15,596 nt of DNA from CAZDET01 sp964504335 (GTDB lineage: Bacteria; Bacteroidota; Bacteroidia; Chitinophagales; Saprospiraceae). The position numbers and the translations under genes were made by a program. The DNA lies in NCBI GenBank assembly GCA_964504335.1, contig CAZDET010000092.1, forward strand, positions 1-15,596, in the 5' to 3' direction. Below are positions 1 through 7,175 of the stretch, piece by piece. Positions within the stretch are counted from its first letter, which is position 1. Each line of letters begins with the position of its first letter. The notes beneath the pieces are model-generated. The model had not been told where the DNA came from and searched no databases. It was given only the letters and a program-made list of their open reading frames with translations.

Positions 1-477
1 CCCGCCCGCACCCGAGACTCTAAAAATAAATGGCCCATAACGAGGGGGCTGGACACCGTCGGCAAAGGCCGCATGACCATTCAGCGCGCCATCAAGGCCG
101 GCCGGATATCCGCCGCCAAGGATGAGCGCGGCGCCTATCGCATCGACCCTGCCGAGCTGCATCGGGTCTTTCCGCCCGCGACCGCTGATACGTCCCGTGA
201 GACGCTCACGGGACGCGATGAGACGGCGCGTGAGCTGGACGGGCTCAAACGCGATCTCGAACAGAAGCAGGAACTCCTCAGCATGGTTGAGGCGGAGCGG
301 CGTCGCGAGCGCGAACAGCTCGAGGCCACGATCGACGATTTGCGCGAACGACTCGGCGGCGAGGCAAGCGAGCGCAAGAGATTGACGCATCTGCTCACGG
401 ACGAGCGTGAAGCGCGGCCCAACAGCACGCAGCGAAGCTTTCTCCAACGATGGGTATTCGGCGCAAAGTCCGCTTAG
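1..477 (+). CDS. Mobile-element HTH/coiled-coil DNA-binding protein, 5' end incomplete or frameshifted
   Basis: The first ATG in frame is at 73 and gives 134 residues, but the frame stays open to the left edge of the window. Residues 3-36 from that ATG (TIQRAIKAGRISA ... YRIDPAELHRVFPP) match the small MerR/excisionase-like HTH proteins common on alphaproteobacterial plasmids and integrative elements. Residues ~50-115 are rich in Glu, Arg and Leu and look like a coiled coil, followed by a short basic/aromatic tail (RWVFGAKSA), as usual in that family. In relatives the first HTH helix precedes TIQRAI, so starting at 73 would remove half the domain. The preceding in-frame codons (LDTVGKGR) resemble the missing part. 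An ATG at 30 is in another frame and would join only if one G of the run at 44-48 were removed. The gene is therefore either truncated by the window edge or a frameshifted remnant. The family's job is thought to be DNA binding in plasmid or element maintenance; that role is inferred. Confidence 0.6.
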   Translation, partial: PARTRDSKNKWPITRGLDTVGKGRMTIQRAIKAGRISAAKDERGAYRIDPAELHRVFPPATADTSRETLTGRDETARELDGLKRDLEQKQELLSMVEAERRREREQLEATIDDLRERLGGEASERKRLTHLLTDEREARPNSTQRSFLQRWVFGAKSA

Positions 478-737
478 CCGCAGGAAGCCGACGCACTACC
501 GAATTCGGCGGTCGGCATTGGTCGACCCCGAACAGTCATTGGGCACTGCTTCGACCAACGGCCGGATCGTAGGAGTAAGTTGCCGCAATCGACGGCTGCG
601 CCGCGGTTCGGAGGTAACTGATCTCAGTCGATCGCGCCTTATCGCCGTATGACCGCACGTAAGCCCCTCATTTCTATAGACTTGAGGCTGATATCGCGAG
701 ACAATCACGCAAGGGAGATTTGCACGGTGGGGGCGAA
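478..737. other. Intergenic region, no gene seen
   Basis: About 260 bp between the HTH gene and the TerB-like membrane gene. Short frames cross it on both strands, but none has family features or a ribosome-binding site. A short inverted repeat (ACTGA-TC-TCAGT, around 617-628) and an imperfect CCTCA/TGAGG pair (around 667-689) are visible. Neither is strong enough to name. The promoter of the next gene should lie here. Confidence 0.4.
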
Positions 738-1721
738 ATGCTGACGTTGCGGGCATTGGTGTTTTCGGCGTTAAGCGTAGCACTCATTCTAACAATTAAT
801 ATTGCGCTAAAGTACTGGTTTAGTTTCAGTATTACTGACTTCATTGTACTAATCGTCCCTGCGGGAGCAATCATTCTAGGATTCGTCGCGTCAATCGGGC
901 TGGGGTTTGCGCCACACTTGCGACAAGGCGGTGGTATTGTGAAAGCGCTAATACTCTATCCACTGGTCGTAGGTTTCATCGCAATTTTTCTGGACTATTA
1001 TATTGTATTCCAAATTTTGCAGTCGGGGGCTGCCATTGAGCAGGATGTAAACTTCGCGGATTACATGATAGAGACGTTCCGCGGCATGCAGATTGGGCAA
1101 CTAGGTCCCGGTGAAGGAGGGCTGGACGTAGGAGATTGGGGGTTGTTTTTAGGTGGCTTGGATTTTGTCGGCGCCCCCATTGGTGGCGTTGCAGGGGCGC
1201 TAGCTACTTATGATTGGAGAGTGCGACGATCGAAGCTTAGATCTATTCCCCTTTGGGTGGATGACATTTCTGGTCTCATTGCTTGCATGACACTTGCCGA
1301 CGGGCACGTTGACGAAGCTGAACTTTTTGCTGGCGAGCTGTATCTTTCTTCTATAATGACAGCTCATTTTCGTGAAAATGCCACGAAGACTGACGAGCAG
1401 CAGGCGTGGCAACTTGCACACACACATATTGCTGCGGCGATTGAAAAAATGCAGACGCGGGATGGCGCTTTACCGGAAATGCAAAACTTGAAGCGGGCCG
1501 AGTATCATGAGCGCTTGAAAGCTCTGGAGTGTATCTCTTTTGTTGGTATCTCTGACGGTCAATATGTGCCCGAGGAAGATCAGTTTCTGTTGGCGGTGAC
1601 TGTTGAGCTGGGGCTTTCTGAGGTAGACGCCACTCGAGCGCACAGATCGGCGCAAGACATTATGAGCGATTTGTTGCACAACTCGAACGATCGAGAAGCG
1701 CCGGCCCAATTAGAAGACTAG
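738..1721 (+). CDS. Membrane protein with C-terminal TerB-like domain
   Basis: Codes for ~327 residues from the ATG at 738. A TTG at 720 in the same frame sits only a few bases after AAGGGAG and would add six residues; I prefer the ATG, but the choice is uncertain. The N-terminal third has three strongly hydrophobic stretches (about 5-27, 33-58, 68-92) and a Gly-rich fourth (about 140-160), then a basic RVRRSK anchor that suggests the rest is cytoplasmic. Residues ~175-300 are helical and contain two acidic motifs, LADGHVDEAE and ISDGQYVPEEDQFL followed by ELGLSE. Such motifs are typical of TerB/DjlA-like domains, known from tellurite-resistance and phage-defence related proteins. The gene stands alone and is visibly more AT-rich than the genes further right, which suggests separate acquisition. 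The precise function is unknown. A role in envelope stress or defence is a family-level guess. Confidence 0.6.
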   Translation: MLTLRALVFSALSVALILTINIALKYWFSFSITDFIVLIVPAGAIILGFVASIGLGFAPHLRQGGGIVKALILYPLVVGFIAIFLDYYIVFQILQSGAAIEQDVNFADYMIETFRGMQIGQLGPGEGGLDVGDWGLFLGGLDFVGAPIGGVAGALATYDWRVRRSKLRSIPLWVDDISGLIACMTLADGHVDEAELFAGELYLSSIMTAHFRENATKTDEQQAWQLAHTHIAAAIEKMQTRDGALPEMQNLKRAEYHERLKALECISFVGISDGQYVPEEDQFLLAVTVELGLSEVDATRAHRSAQDIMSDLLHNSNDREAPAQLED

Positions 1722-1807
1722 CGAGCGCGGTGCATGAAATGAAATTGGAATGCGCCTTCCCAAACGCTCCTCGCGGCGACATCGCCGAACATCCGGATTC
1801 TCATGAT

Positions 1808-1836
1808 GGTGCATGGCGCTTTACTCCATGCATTTT
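1808..1836 (+). terminator. Candidate hairpin terminator after the TerB-like gene
   Basis: TGCATGG (1810-1816) and CCATGCA (1826-1832) form a perfect 7-bp stem with a 9-base loop, followed directly by TTTT. It lies about 90 bases after the stop of the TerB-like gene, on the correct side. The T run is short, so termination is plausible but not certain. Confidence 0.4.
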
Positions 1837-2229
1837 ACTCCAATGTCGGCTCTCTGCTTCACTTCTGCCACGGTATCGAGCGCAGCCGAACGCCCTCTCC
1901 TGGCCGAAGGTGTGAGTAGCACGATCTCGGAAGCGGCCAATCGTCAATGTCCGCAATGGATTCCTGCGCTGACCGGCAGATCGCGACCCACTGGAGGCGT
2001 TGAGCCCCGCCTCGGCCAACGACCGCTGCGCAGCGGCAAGCCGCCCCCACGCCGTGCGGGGCCGTGGGCGCATGCTGGCCCAATCGCGCCACTCTCCCAT
2101 GCTGATCGAGTCTGGGCGTAGCAATGCCGGTTCGGTTTGGACTGGATCGCCAAAATCCGATTGTGCGCTCGGCTTGGCCACAGGATCGGGGGAGGATTTA
2201 TGCTTGAACTGAAAACTCCATAGCATTGA
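1837..2229. other. Gene-poor stretch, no supported coding sequence
   Basis: Roughly 400 bp, GC-rich, with overlapping open frames on both strands. The longest is a minus-strand frame at 1801-2274. Their translations are rich in Arg, Ser, Pro and Gly with no domain, no hydrophobic pattern and no ribosome-binding site, as expected from chance frames in GC-rich DNA. The block sits just before a broken gene and is best read as rearranged, non-coding debris. Confidence 0.45.
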
Positions 2230-2463
2230 TATCAGTCCGTGCCGTTCGCTCCGGTGCGAAAAGAACTCACCCACACCGAATTCGAAGTCGACGGAGACAT
2301 CCTGACCGACCTAAACGGCTTCTATGTCACAAACGGACCGAACCCCACTGGCAAGATCGGTCCCCGGCAGCTCTATTTCAGCGGCGACGGCATGGTTCAT
2401 GAGGTGAGACTGCGTGATGGCGCACCGAAGGAAATGAAACTGGGAACTTCTACCTCATTGTAA
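2230..2463 (+). pseudogene. Carotenoid cleavage oxygenase (RPE65-family) N-terminal fragment
   Basis: The frame YQSVPFAPVRKELT ... TDLNGFYVTNGPNP ... YFSGDGMVHEVRLRDGAPKE reproduces the conserved N-terminal part of carotenoid/lignostilbene oxygenases (typically FAPVR-E-T, L-G-YLRNGPNP, W-F-GDGM-H--R---G). Stops lie immediately upstream (TAG at 2221, TGA at 2227), so the true N-terminus is missing; a GTG at 2239 is the only start. Similarity ends near codon KE, after which the frame runs through a few unrelated residues to TAA at 2461-2463. Only about 65-70 of the family's usual ~450-500 residues remain. None of the four iron-binding histidines is present, so the product cannot be an enzyme. 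It marks a deletion or recombination breakpoint on both sides. Confidence 0.75.
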
Positions 2464-2558
2464 TTTTGATGTAATCAGGAATGCCCAGAGTTGAAATCAT
2501 CTTAAAAAAACCAGCTGAGCTGCGGCAATTCCGAATGGCGAATTTTCCAGCCGAGTTT

Positions 2559-2563
2559 AGGAG
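2559..2563 (+). promoter_or_regulatory. Ribosome-binding site AGGAG for the 39-codon ORF
   Basis: AGGAG is placed 8 bases before the ATG at 2572. A closer ATG at 2565 is only one base away and so is unlikely. This site fixes the start of the small ORF and argues that the region is translated. Confidence 0.5.
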
Positions 2564-2571
2564 AATGAAGT

Positions 2572-2691
2572 ATGAGCTATTACGATCGATCAAGCTCAAA
2601 GAAAATGTCCGGACGCGCTAGTGTTGCCGGATTCAGTTTCATTGGACCGCGCTGGCGCGGCCACCGCATTTTCGGTACCCAAGTCAAATGA
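2572..2691 (+). CDS. Small ORF (39 aa), translationally coupled leader or small basic protein
   Basis: A 39-codon frame beginning MSYYDRSSSKKMSG and ending HRIFGTQVK. It is basic, with no hydrophobic helix and no family I recognise. It has a well-spaced AGGAG, and its TGA stop overlaps the ATG of the downstream Crp-type gene as ATGA (2688-2691), the usual sign of translational coupling. The regulator has no obvious Shine-Dalgarno sequence of its own directly before its ATG, so its translation may depend on this ORF. It could be a leader peptide, a small partner protein, or the remnant of a longer gene. Conservation in relatives would decide. Confidence 0.45.
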   Translation: MSYYDRSSSKKMSGRASVAGFSFIGPRWRGHRIFGTQVK

Positions 2692-3266
2692 GCATCGATT
2701 CCGTCCTACAGGACATACAAGACCTTTCGGTGGAATTGACATCGGAAGACGAGGCGCGACTTCTGCGGTACGCTTCGGCGGGCAAATGGGCCGCCGGTGA
2801 TAGAATCCTCACTCAGGCGAAAATTGCTGACAGAATATTCTTTGTGCTGGAGGGCGTCGCCGGGTCAGAGCAGACTTGGGACGACGGCAAATCAACGATC
2901 GCCAGATTTTTTCAACCCGTTGATCTTTGCACAAATGTAACAAGCGCATGGACAGGCAATATGGGCTCAGATGAGCTTGTAGCGATCAGTGACGTTAAAA
3001 CAGTAAGTATTCCGATGGAGTTTTTCGTACAGGAATATTTATACGGTAATTCGTTCGGCTTATACCTCAGAAAGCGTGTCTTAAATAACCAACTTTTTTC
3101 AAAAGAGCTTATCTGTGCAAAGACTTCGGGTCAAACAGAACAGCGCTATCATTTTTTGGAAAAGCATCAACCGACAGTACTTGACTTGGTGCCAAAAAAA
3201 GATATCGCTAGATTTCTAGGCTTAACACCTCAGGGTTTTTCTCGTTTCTTACGGAACCAGAAATAG
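2688..3266 (+). CDS. Crp/Fnr-family transcriptional regulator, short form
   Basis: 192 residues. Residues ~20-115 fit a cyclic-nucleotide-binding-like beta-barrel (WAAGDRILTQAKIADRIFFVLEG, then IARFFQPVD). Residues ~115-150 fit the long dimerisation helix. Residues ~150-190 (RYHFLEKHQPTVLDLVPKKDIARFLGLTPQGFSRFLRNQK) fit the compact Crp-type winged helix with little or no wing, as in many short Crp-like proteins. The Gly-Glu-containing phosphate-binding cassette of true cAMP receptors is not evident, so the ligand is unlikely to be cAMP. In the recognition helix the usual E of (P/R)E--SR is Gln (PQGFSR), which suggests altered DNA specificity. The start ATG overlaps the stop of the 39-codon ORF. 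The region is more AT-rich than the right-hand operons. A target could be the following hydrolase gene or itself; this is inference. Confidence 0.8.
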   Translation: MSIDSVLQDIQDLSVELTSEDEARLLRYASAGKWAAGDRILTQAKIADRIFFVLEGVAGSEQTWDDGKSTIARFFQPVDLCTNVTSAWTGNMGSDELVAISDVKTVSIPMEFFVQEYLYGNSFGLYLRKRVLNNQLFSKELICAKTSGQTEQRYHFLEKHQPTVLDLVPKKDIARFLGLTPQGFSRFLRNQK

Positions 3267-3336
3267 TAGAAAAAATACCATCGAGGTGCCGGTTTAGAGT
3301 GATGAGCCATGATCACAGCCGTATGAGTGTCCTGAC

Positions 3337-3376
3337 TTAACCCAAGTTAATTACCGCCGCCGCTATCCCAGATAGC
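3337..3376. promoter_or_regulatory. Inverted repeats upstream of the CocE-type hydrolase gene
   Basis: Two short perfect inverted repeats lie in the 140-bp gap before the hydrolase: TTAAC-CCAA-GTTAA (3337-3350) and GCTATC-CCA-GATAGC (3362-3376). The first has the T-rich/A-rich dyad form that LysR-type regulators often bind, and a LysR gene lies downstream of the hydrolase. Operator function is inferred from position only. Confidence 0.3.
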
Positions 3377-3407
3377 CTGAAGCCTGAAATCAGTCGGAGG
3401 GCAGGGC

Positions 3408-5162
3408 GTGGCGAACTTGGATACACTCAAAGCAGCATGGCCGATCTTGCGCCGGGCGATTGCTAGCGGACAGATCGTCAAGCCGCAGTGCGAGTTGGTA
3501 GAACCAGATCCGGACGTTCTCGTAGACTACGACGTCAAGATTCCGATGAGCGACGGTTTCGCGCTTACAGCCAACATCTTTCGATCGCGGGCACGTCACG
3601 GTCGGGGTGAGCGTGATCCTGTGGTTATGTGCGCTCACCCCTATGACAATCACCATATTCCGGCTCTTGGCGGCACGCCGTTGGGAGGCCCGCCGCAGCA
3701 GTATAGGTTATTGCCGCAAAGTGGCGGCGCGCCAAAATTCTCTACGCTCACCAGCTGGGAGTCTCCCGACCCGAACTTCTGGGTCCCTGCTGGGTACACG
3801 CTCGTCAACTTGAATTTGCCAGGATACGCCAATAGCGGCGGGCCCGCTTCAATCGTATCTGCTCATCAGGGCCGATGCTACCGCGAAGCAATCGATTGGG
3901 TCGCCGCGCAAGACTGGTCAAGCGGCGCAGTTGGTCTCTGCGGTGTTAGTTTCCTCTGTATAAGTCAATATCTCGCCGCCGCTATACCAGAAGGCGAAAC
4001 AGCGCCAGCGGCGCTAAAATGCGTTATCCCCTGGGAAGGCGTATCCAATCTTTACCATGACCTGGCCTGCCGGGGCGGTGTGGCCGATATCGGATTTCTA
4101 AATTTTTGGTGGCACACGGAAGTAAAAGACTCGTTGAATGTCACGCTGGATGAGTATCTGAAAGTCGAAGAGGCTATTCCCTTAGAAGCGCTCCAAGTTC
4201 ATCCCTTTTATGACGATTACTGGAGGGCCAAGGCGCCGCCGCTCGCGAACATCGAAGTGCCCATGCTTGTCTGTGGTTCTTTCTCCGACCATGAGCTTCA
4301 CACCTTCGGTTCCTTCAGAGCATACGAGAAAGCCGCTTCTCGCCAAAAGTGGCTCTATACACATCGGAGCGGCAAATGGAGCGAGTTCTACAAACCGGAG
4401 AGCCTTCAACTCCAAAAGGAATTTATGGACCGCTTCTTGAAAGACGAAGTCAACGGTTTTGATAGCCGGCCTTCGCTCCGATTGGAGGTTCGGTCCGACC
4501 GCGACAACGTTCATGAAGTTCGGTGGGAAGATCAGTGGCCCCTTCCGAATACGTCCCATGTGAAACTCTACCTCGATCGACATCAGCGGTTGGCGTCTGC
4601 ATCGCCAAAGAAGGCTTCAGCGTGTACTTACAACGGCCGCAATGGGCATACTTTCTTTGAGCACGTGTTCACCACCGACACCGAGATCACCGGTTATATG
4701 AAGCTCAAGGTATGGATAGAAGCCAAGGTCAATAGCGGGCGCCCCCCTGAAGACATGATCCTTTGCTGTTTCATCGACAAGCGAGACGCAAAAGGTCGGT
4801 CAGTTCGTTTCTACGGCGCGGTTGGGCAGCGCGAAGATATGGTGACGCGGGGCTATGGCCGTGCCGCCCGTCGTGAACTTAACATCGCTGACAGTGAGCC
4901 GCTCCAACCTGTTCTTCGGGGAGAGAAGCATGAAAAGCTCTTGCCTGGCGAAGTCGTTCCCCTAGAAATTGCTTTTTGTCCCAGTAGCACGTTCTTCGAA
5001 CGCGGCTCACGGCTACGCTTGATCATCGCCGCCCGTGATATGGTTCATGCGCCTATTTTCAAAAAGGATACCAGCGTAAATCGTGGACGACACGTTATTC
5101 ACTTCGGGGGGGGCCATGACTCTTATCTTCTGATCCCGTTTGTGGAAAAGGAACGGGGTTGA
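3408..5162 (+). CDS. CocE/NonD-family serine hydrolase (S15-type)
   Basis: 584 residues from a GTG with GGAGG seven bases upstream. Residues ~40-340 form the alpha/beta-hydrolase domain: VKIPMSDGFALTANIF, then the oxyanion-side PVVMCAHPYD, then PGYANSGG. The nucleophile motif is GVSFLC (Ser181), a variant of the usual GxSYxG. Probable acid Asp294 is in CGSFSDHELHTFGS, and probable base His319 in KWLYTHRSGKW. Residues ~350-580 fit the C-terminal jelly-roll domain of X-Pro dipeptidyl-peptidase/cocaine-esterase relatives, where LPGEVVPLEIAFCPSSTFFERGSRLRLIIAARD is typical. The family hydrolyses acyl, ester or peptide bonds of small molecules; the substrate here is unknown. No signal peptide is seen, so it is probably cytoplasmic. 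A LysR gene follows on the same strand after 108 bp and may control it. Confidence 0.85.
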   Translation: MANLDTLKAAWPILRRAIASGQIVKPQCELVEPDPDVLVDYDVKIPMSDGFALTANIFRSRARHGRGERDPVVMCAHPYDNHHIPALGGTPLGGPPQQYRLLPQSGGAPKFSTLTSWESPDPNFWVPAGYTLVNLNLPGYANSGGPASIVSAHQGRCYREAIDWVAAQDWSSGAVGLCGVSFLCISQYLAAAIPEGETAPAALKCVIPWEGVSNLYHDLACRGGVADIGFLNFWWHTEVKDSLNVTLDEYLKVEEAIPLEALQVHPFYDDYWRAKAPPLANIEVPMLVCGSFSDHELHTFGSFRAYEKAASRQKWLYTHRSGKWSEFYKPESLQLQKEFMDRFLKDEVNGFDSRPSLRLEVRSDRDNVHEVRWEDQWPLPNTSHVKLYLDRHQRLASASPKKASACTYNGRNGHTFFEHVFTTDTEITGYMKLKVWIEAKVNSGRPPEDMILCCFIDKRDAKGRSVRFYGAVGQREDMVTRGYGRAARRELNIADSEPLQPVLRGEKHEKLLPGEVVPLEIAFCPSSTFFERGSRLRLIIAARDMVHAPIFKKDTSVNRGRHVIHFGGGHDSYLLIPFVEKERG

Positions 5163-5270
5163 GCCTCGGTCTAAACTTAACCCCTCTGCCTCTCCGCAAG
5201 GTTCTAGGGCGGAACGGGCGCTGCAGTTGTAAAGCTTTTTGGTGAGCATCGATTGCGTTAAGGGGAAGAT

Positions 5271-6176
5271 GTGGAACTCTGGACGGAAGCGCGGACAGTT
5301 CTGTTTGTCGGTCGATTAGGGACGGTAAGCGCCGCTGCTGAAGCTATTGGTGTGCATCGCGCGACCGTGACACGTCACATTGATTCAATCGAAGAGAGGC
5401 TTGGCGTGAAATTCTTTATACGCCACAAAGATGGTTACACCATCACCGATGCTGGAAAGAGGTTAATTAGTATTGCAGAGCAAACTGATCTCGCCCTCAA
5501 AGGGTTCGTCGATGACCTAAACATCCATGAAACTGCCTTATCCGGAACGGTAAAAGTTGCCGCTGTGACAAAGGCTAGCCCAGTGGTAAAGGCGGCGACA
5601 AAGATATTCTGCGCAAGGCACCCTGGTGCACGGGTTCAGTTTCACACCACCCTGGACATGCCTGTGCTGGAAAAAGAAGAAGCGCACATCGTGATCAGAG
5701 CAGGGCGGAAACCGCAGCACCTTGATTATGTGCCTGTCTTCTACTTTCAATTCCCCATCGGGCTTTATGGGCACCGTGACTATTTAGCGGAGTTCGGCAC
5801 ACCTCAAAAGGCAGAAGACTTAGAATCACACCGATTTGTTGGAAGTGCTTCTGTGAAGGAGCACTTTGATTTGGCTGATCGATATGGGGGGTTTCCTTCA
5901 CAGCAGAATGTTGTGTTCGACAGTCATGACCCTCTGGTCGTTCTTGATGGTATTCTAGAAGGAATAGGTTTAGGCATCGCTGGTAAGGTTGATGTATCCA
6001 TGCATCCCGAATTGTTGGAGGTGCTTCCCCCACGGGTTCCCGCCATAGCGCCCGTATGGATCATCACACATGTTGACCTCCATCGATCCCCATTGATCGT
6101 CGCTTTTATAGAATGTCTCAAAATGGTGAAACCGGGTCTGGCGCAAGATTCCTCAGCGCGAGAATTGACTGGTTAG
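5271..6176 (+). CDS. LysR-family transcriptional regulator
   Basis: 301 residues from a GTG preceded by AGGGGA. Residues 1-60 are the LysR winged HTH (GTVSAAAEAIGVHRATVTRHIDSIEERLGVKFFIRHKDGYTITDAGKRLI). A linker helix follows, and residues ~90-290 match the periplasmic-binding-protein-like effector domain (LSGTVKVAAV ... HPGARVQFHT ... VLDGILEGIGLGIAG). Length is normal for the family. It follows the CocE-type hydrolase on the same strand and converges with the SDR gene. The most likely targets are the hydrolase, the SDR or itself. The effector is not readable from sequence. Confidence 0.9.
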   Translation: MELWTEARTVLFVGRLGTVSAAAEAIGVHRATVTRHIDSIEERLGVKFFIRHKDGYTITDAGKRLISIAEQTDLALKGFVDDLNIHETALSGTVKVAAVTKASPVVKAATKIFCARHPGARVQFHTTLDMPVLEKEEAHIVIRAGRKPQHLDYVPVFYFQFPIGLYGHRDYLAEFGTPQKAEDLESHRFVGSASVKEHFDLADRYGGFPSQQNVVFDSHDPLVVLDGILEGIGLGIAGKVDVSMHPELLEVLPPRVPAIAPVWIITHVDLHRSPLIVAFIECLKMVKPGLAQDSSARELTG

Positions 6177-6188
6177 ACCGTTCTAGGT

Positions 6189-6240
6189 ATGACGTGACGA
6201 AAATGTCACCCAATATAATGTGTTCAAAAGACGTCATTTT
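6189..6240. terminator. Weak inverted repeat between convergent genes
   Basis: ATGACGT (6189-6195) pairs with ACGTCAT (6231-6237), which is followed by TTT. A smaller GTGAC/GTCAC pair is nested near the left arm. It lies between the convergent LysR and SDR genes and overlaps the SDR stop. The loop is long, so it is a poor terminator candidate but the only one in this gap. Confidence 0.25.
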
Positions 6241-7106
6241 GGCCAGAAGTTGCTTTCGTACGCCTTCAGGAACGCCTTGCTGGGTCGTGGCAAGAAGTCA
6301 CCGTCTGGTCCTTTTCCCACGACATAGCGCAGTTTAGGGTGTTGATCGCGCAAAGCCGCGAGGGCGGCGGGAACGACTACCGAGGGTGGAACTGCGTCGG
6401 TTTGCCATGTCATAGATCCCATAAACGCTTTGAAAGACGCATAAGCGTCTTTGTACGGTGCCCATGCCTTGTTTTCTTTGAGCTTAGTTTCTATAGCCTC
6501 CAATTGCGGCTCAGATTTCTTTACTTGGCCGCCGCGTACACCAAGCGGCCAAATAACCGGGATTTGGATCCCTTGGCCTATGAGTTCGAGGCGCATCACG
6601 TTGGCTAGCGCTTCTGTGGCGCCGCGGTTCAGAGCGTTCGATCCCATCGTGGGCAGCCCCATGAAAGCCATCGGCGACGATAACATCACGAAGCGTGCAT
6701 CGCCGTTTTGACGCAACAGGTTTGCAAAAGCCTGGAACATTCTGATGTTACCATTCAACTGTACATCATACGCTTCGTTCCATTTCTCAATATCGACAAA
6801 CTCGACGAAGGCGTTGTACAGCAGTCCGGGGCAATTGATGATGCCTCTGACGCCCCGGCCACCAGCCCGACTGGACACCATCTCAGCCGCGGCGGCCAGT
6901 TCGTCAGCCTTCGTCACATCCATTTGGAGAGGCGTCAGCGAGCCGATGCCCGTCATCCCACAACGATCTTGCGAAGTTACCTCGATAAAGTCAGTTTCTT
7001 TTCGCACCCCGGCAAACACGTCGTATCCATAGTCAGCGCTTAGGCTCAACGCCAGTTCTAAGCCGATGCTCCGAGCGGCACCTGTGATGACAACGATTTC
7101 CGACAT
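6234..7106 (-). CDS. Short-chain dehydrogenase/reductase homologue lacking catalytic Tyr and Lys
   Basis: 290 residues, with AGGAG eight bases before the ATG. The Rossmann N-terminus is clear (IVVITGAARSIGLELALSLS, LQMDVTKADEL), as is the later NGNIRMFQAFANLLRQ ... ARFVMLSSPMAF stretch with the active-site Ser. The dinucleotide motif TGxxxGxG reads TGAARSIG, NNAG reads NCPG, and the catalytic YxxxK reads N157-A-L-N-R161, so both Tyr and Lys are replaced. The fold is probably kept, but ordinary NAD(P)H-dependent carbonyl chemistry is unlikely. It may be a binding or regulatory pseudo-SDR or use different chemistry. It is last in the leftward set, 69 bp after the barrel gene, and converges with the LysR gene. 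No signal peptide; cytoplasmic. Confidence 0.8.
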   Translation of the reverse strand: MSEIVVITGAARSIGLELALSLSADYGYDVFAGVRKETDFIEVTSQDRCGMTGIGSLTPLQMDVTKADELAAAAEMVSSRAGGRGVRGIINCPGLLYNAFVEFVDIEKWNEAYDVQLNGNIRMFQAFANLLRQNGDARFVMLSSPMAFMGLPTMGSNALNRGATEALANVMRLELIGQGIQIPVIWPLGVRGGQVKKSEPQLEAIETKLKENKAWAPYKDAYASFKAFMGSMTWQTDAVPPSVVVPAALAALRDQHPKLRYVVGKGPDGDFLPRPSKAFLKAYESNFWPK

Positions 7107-7175
7107 AGGGACAGCTCCTTTTATTCGGTGGCAAACGAAACATAAACGAACTAAGGCAACATGATCAGTATGCCT

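Noticed and set aside
1..20. CGCCCGC at the left edge, similar to the tRNA-Gly acceptor strand
   Set aside because: Only seven GC-rich bases match. The following bases do not give the discriminator and CCA, so it is not evidence of a second att copy.
1801..2274. 157-codon minus-strand frame
   Set aside because: Low-complexity Arg/Ser/Pro translation without motifs, and overlapping frames on both strands. It also overlaps the carotenoid-oxygenase fragment.
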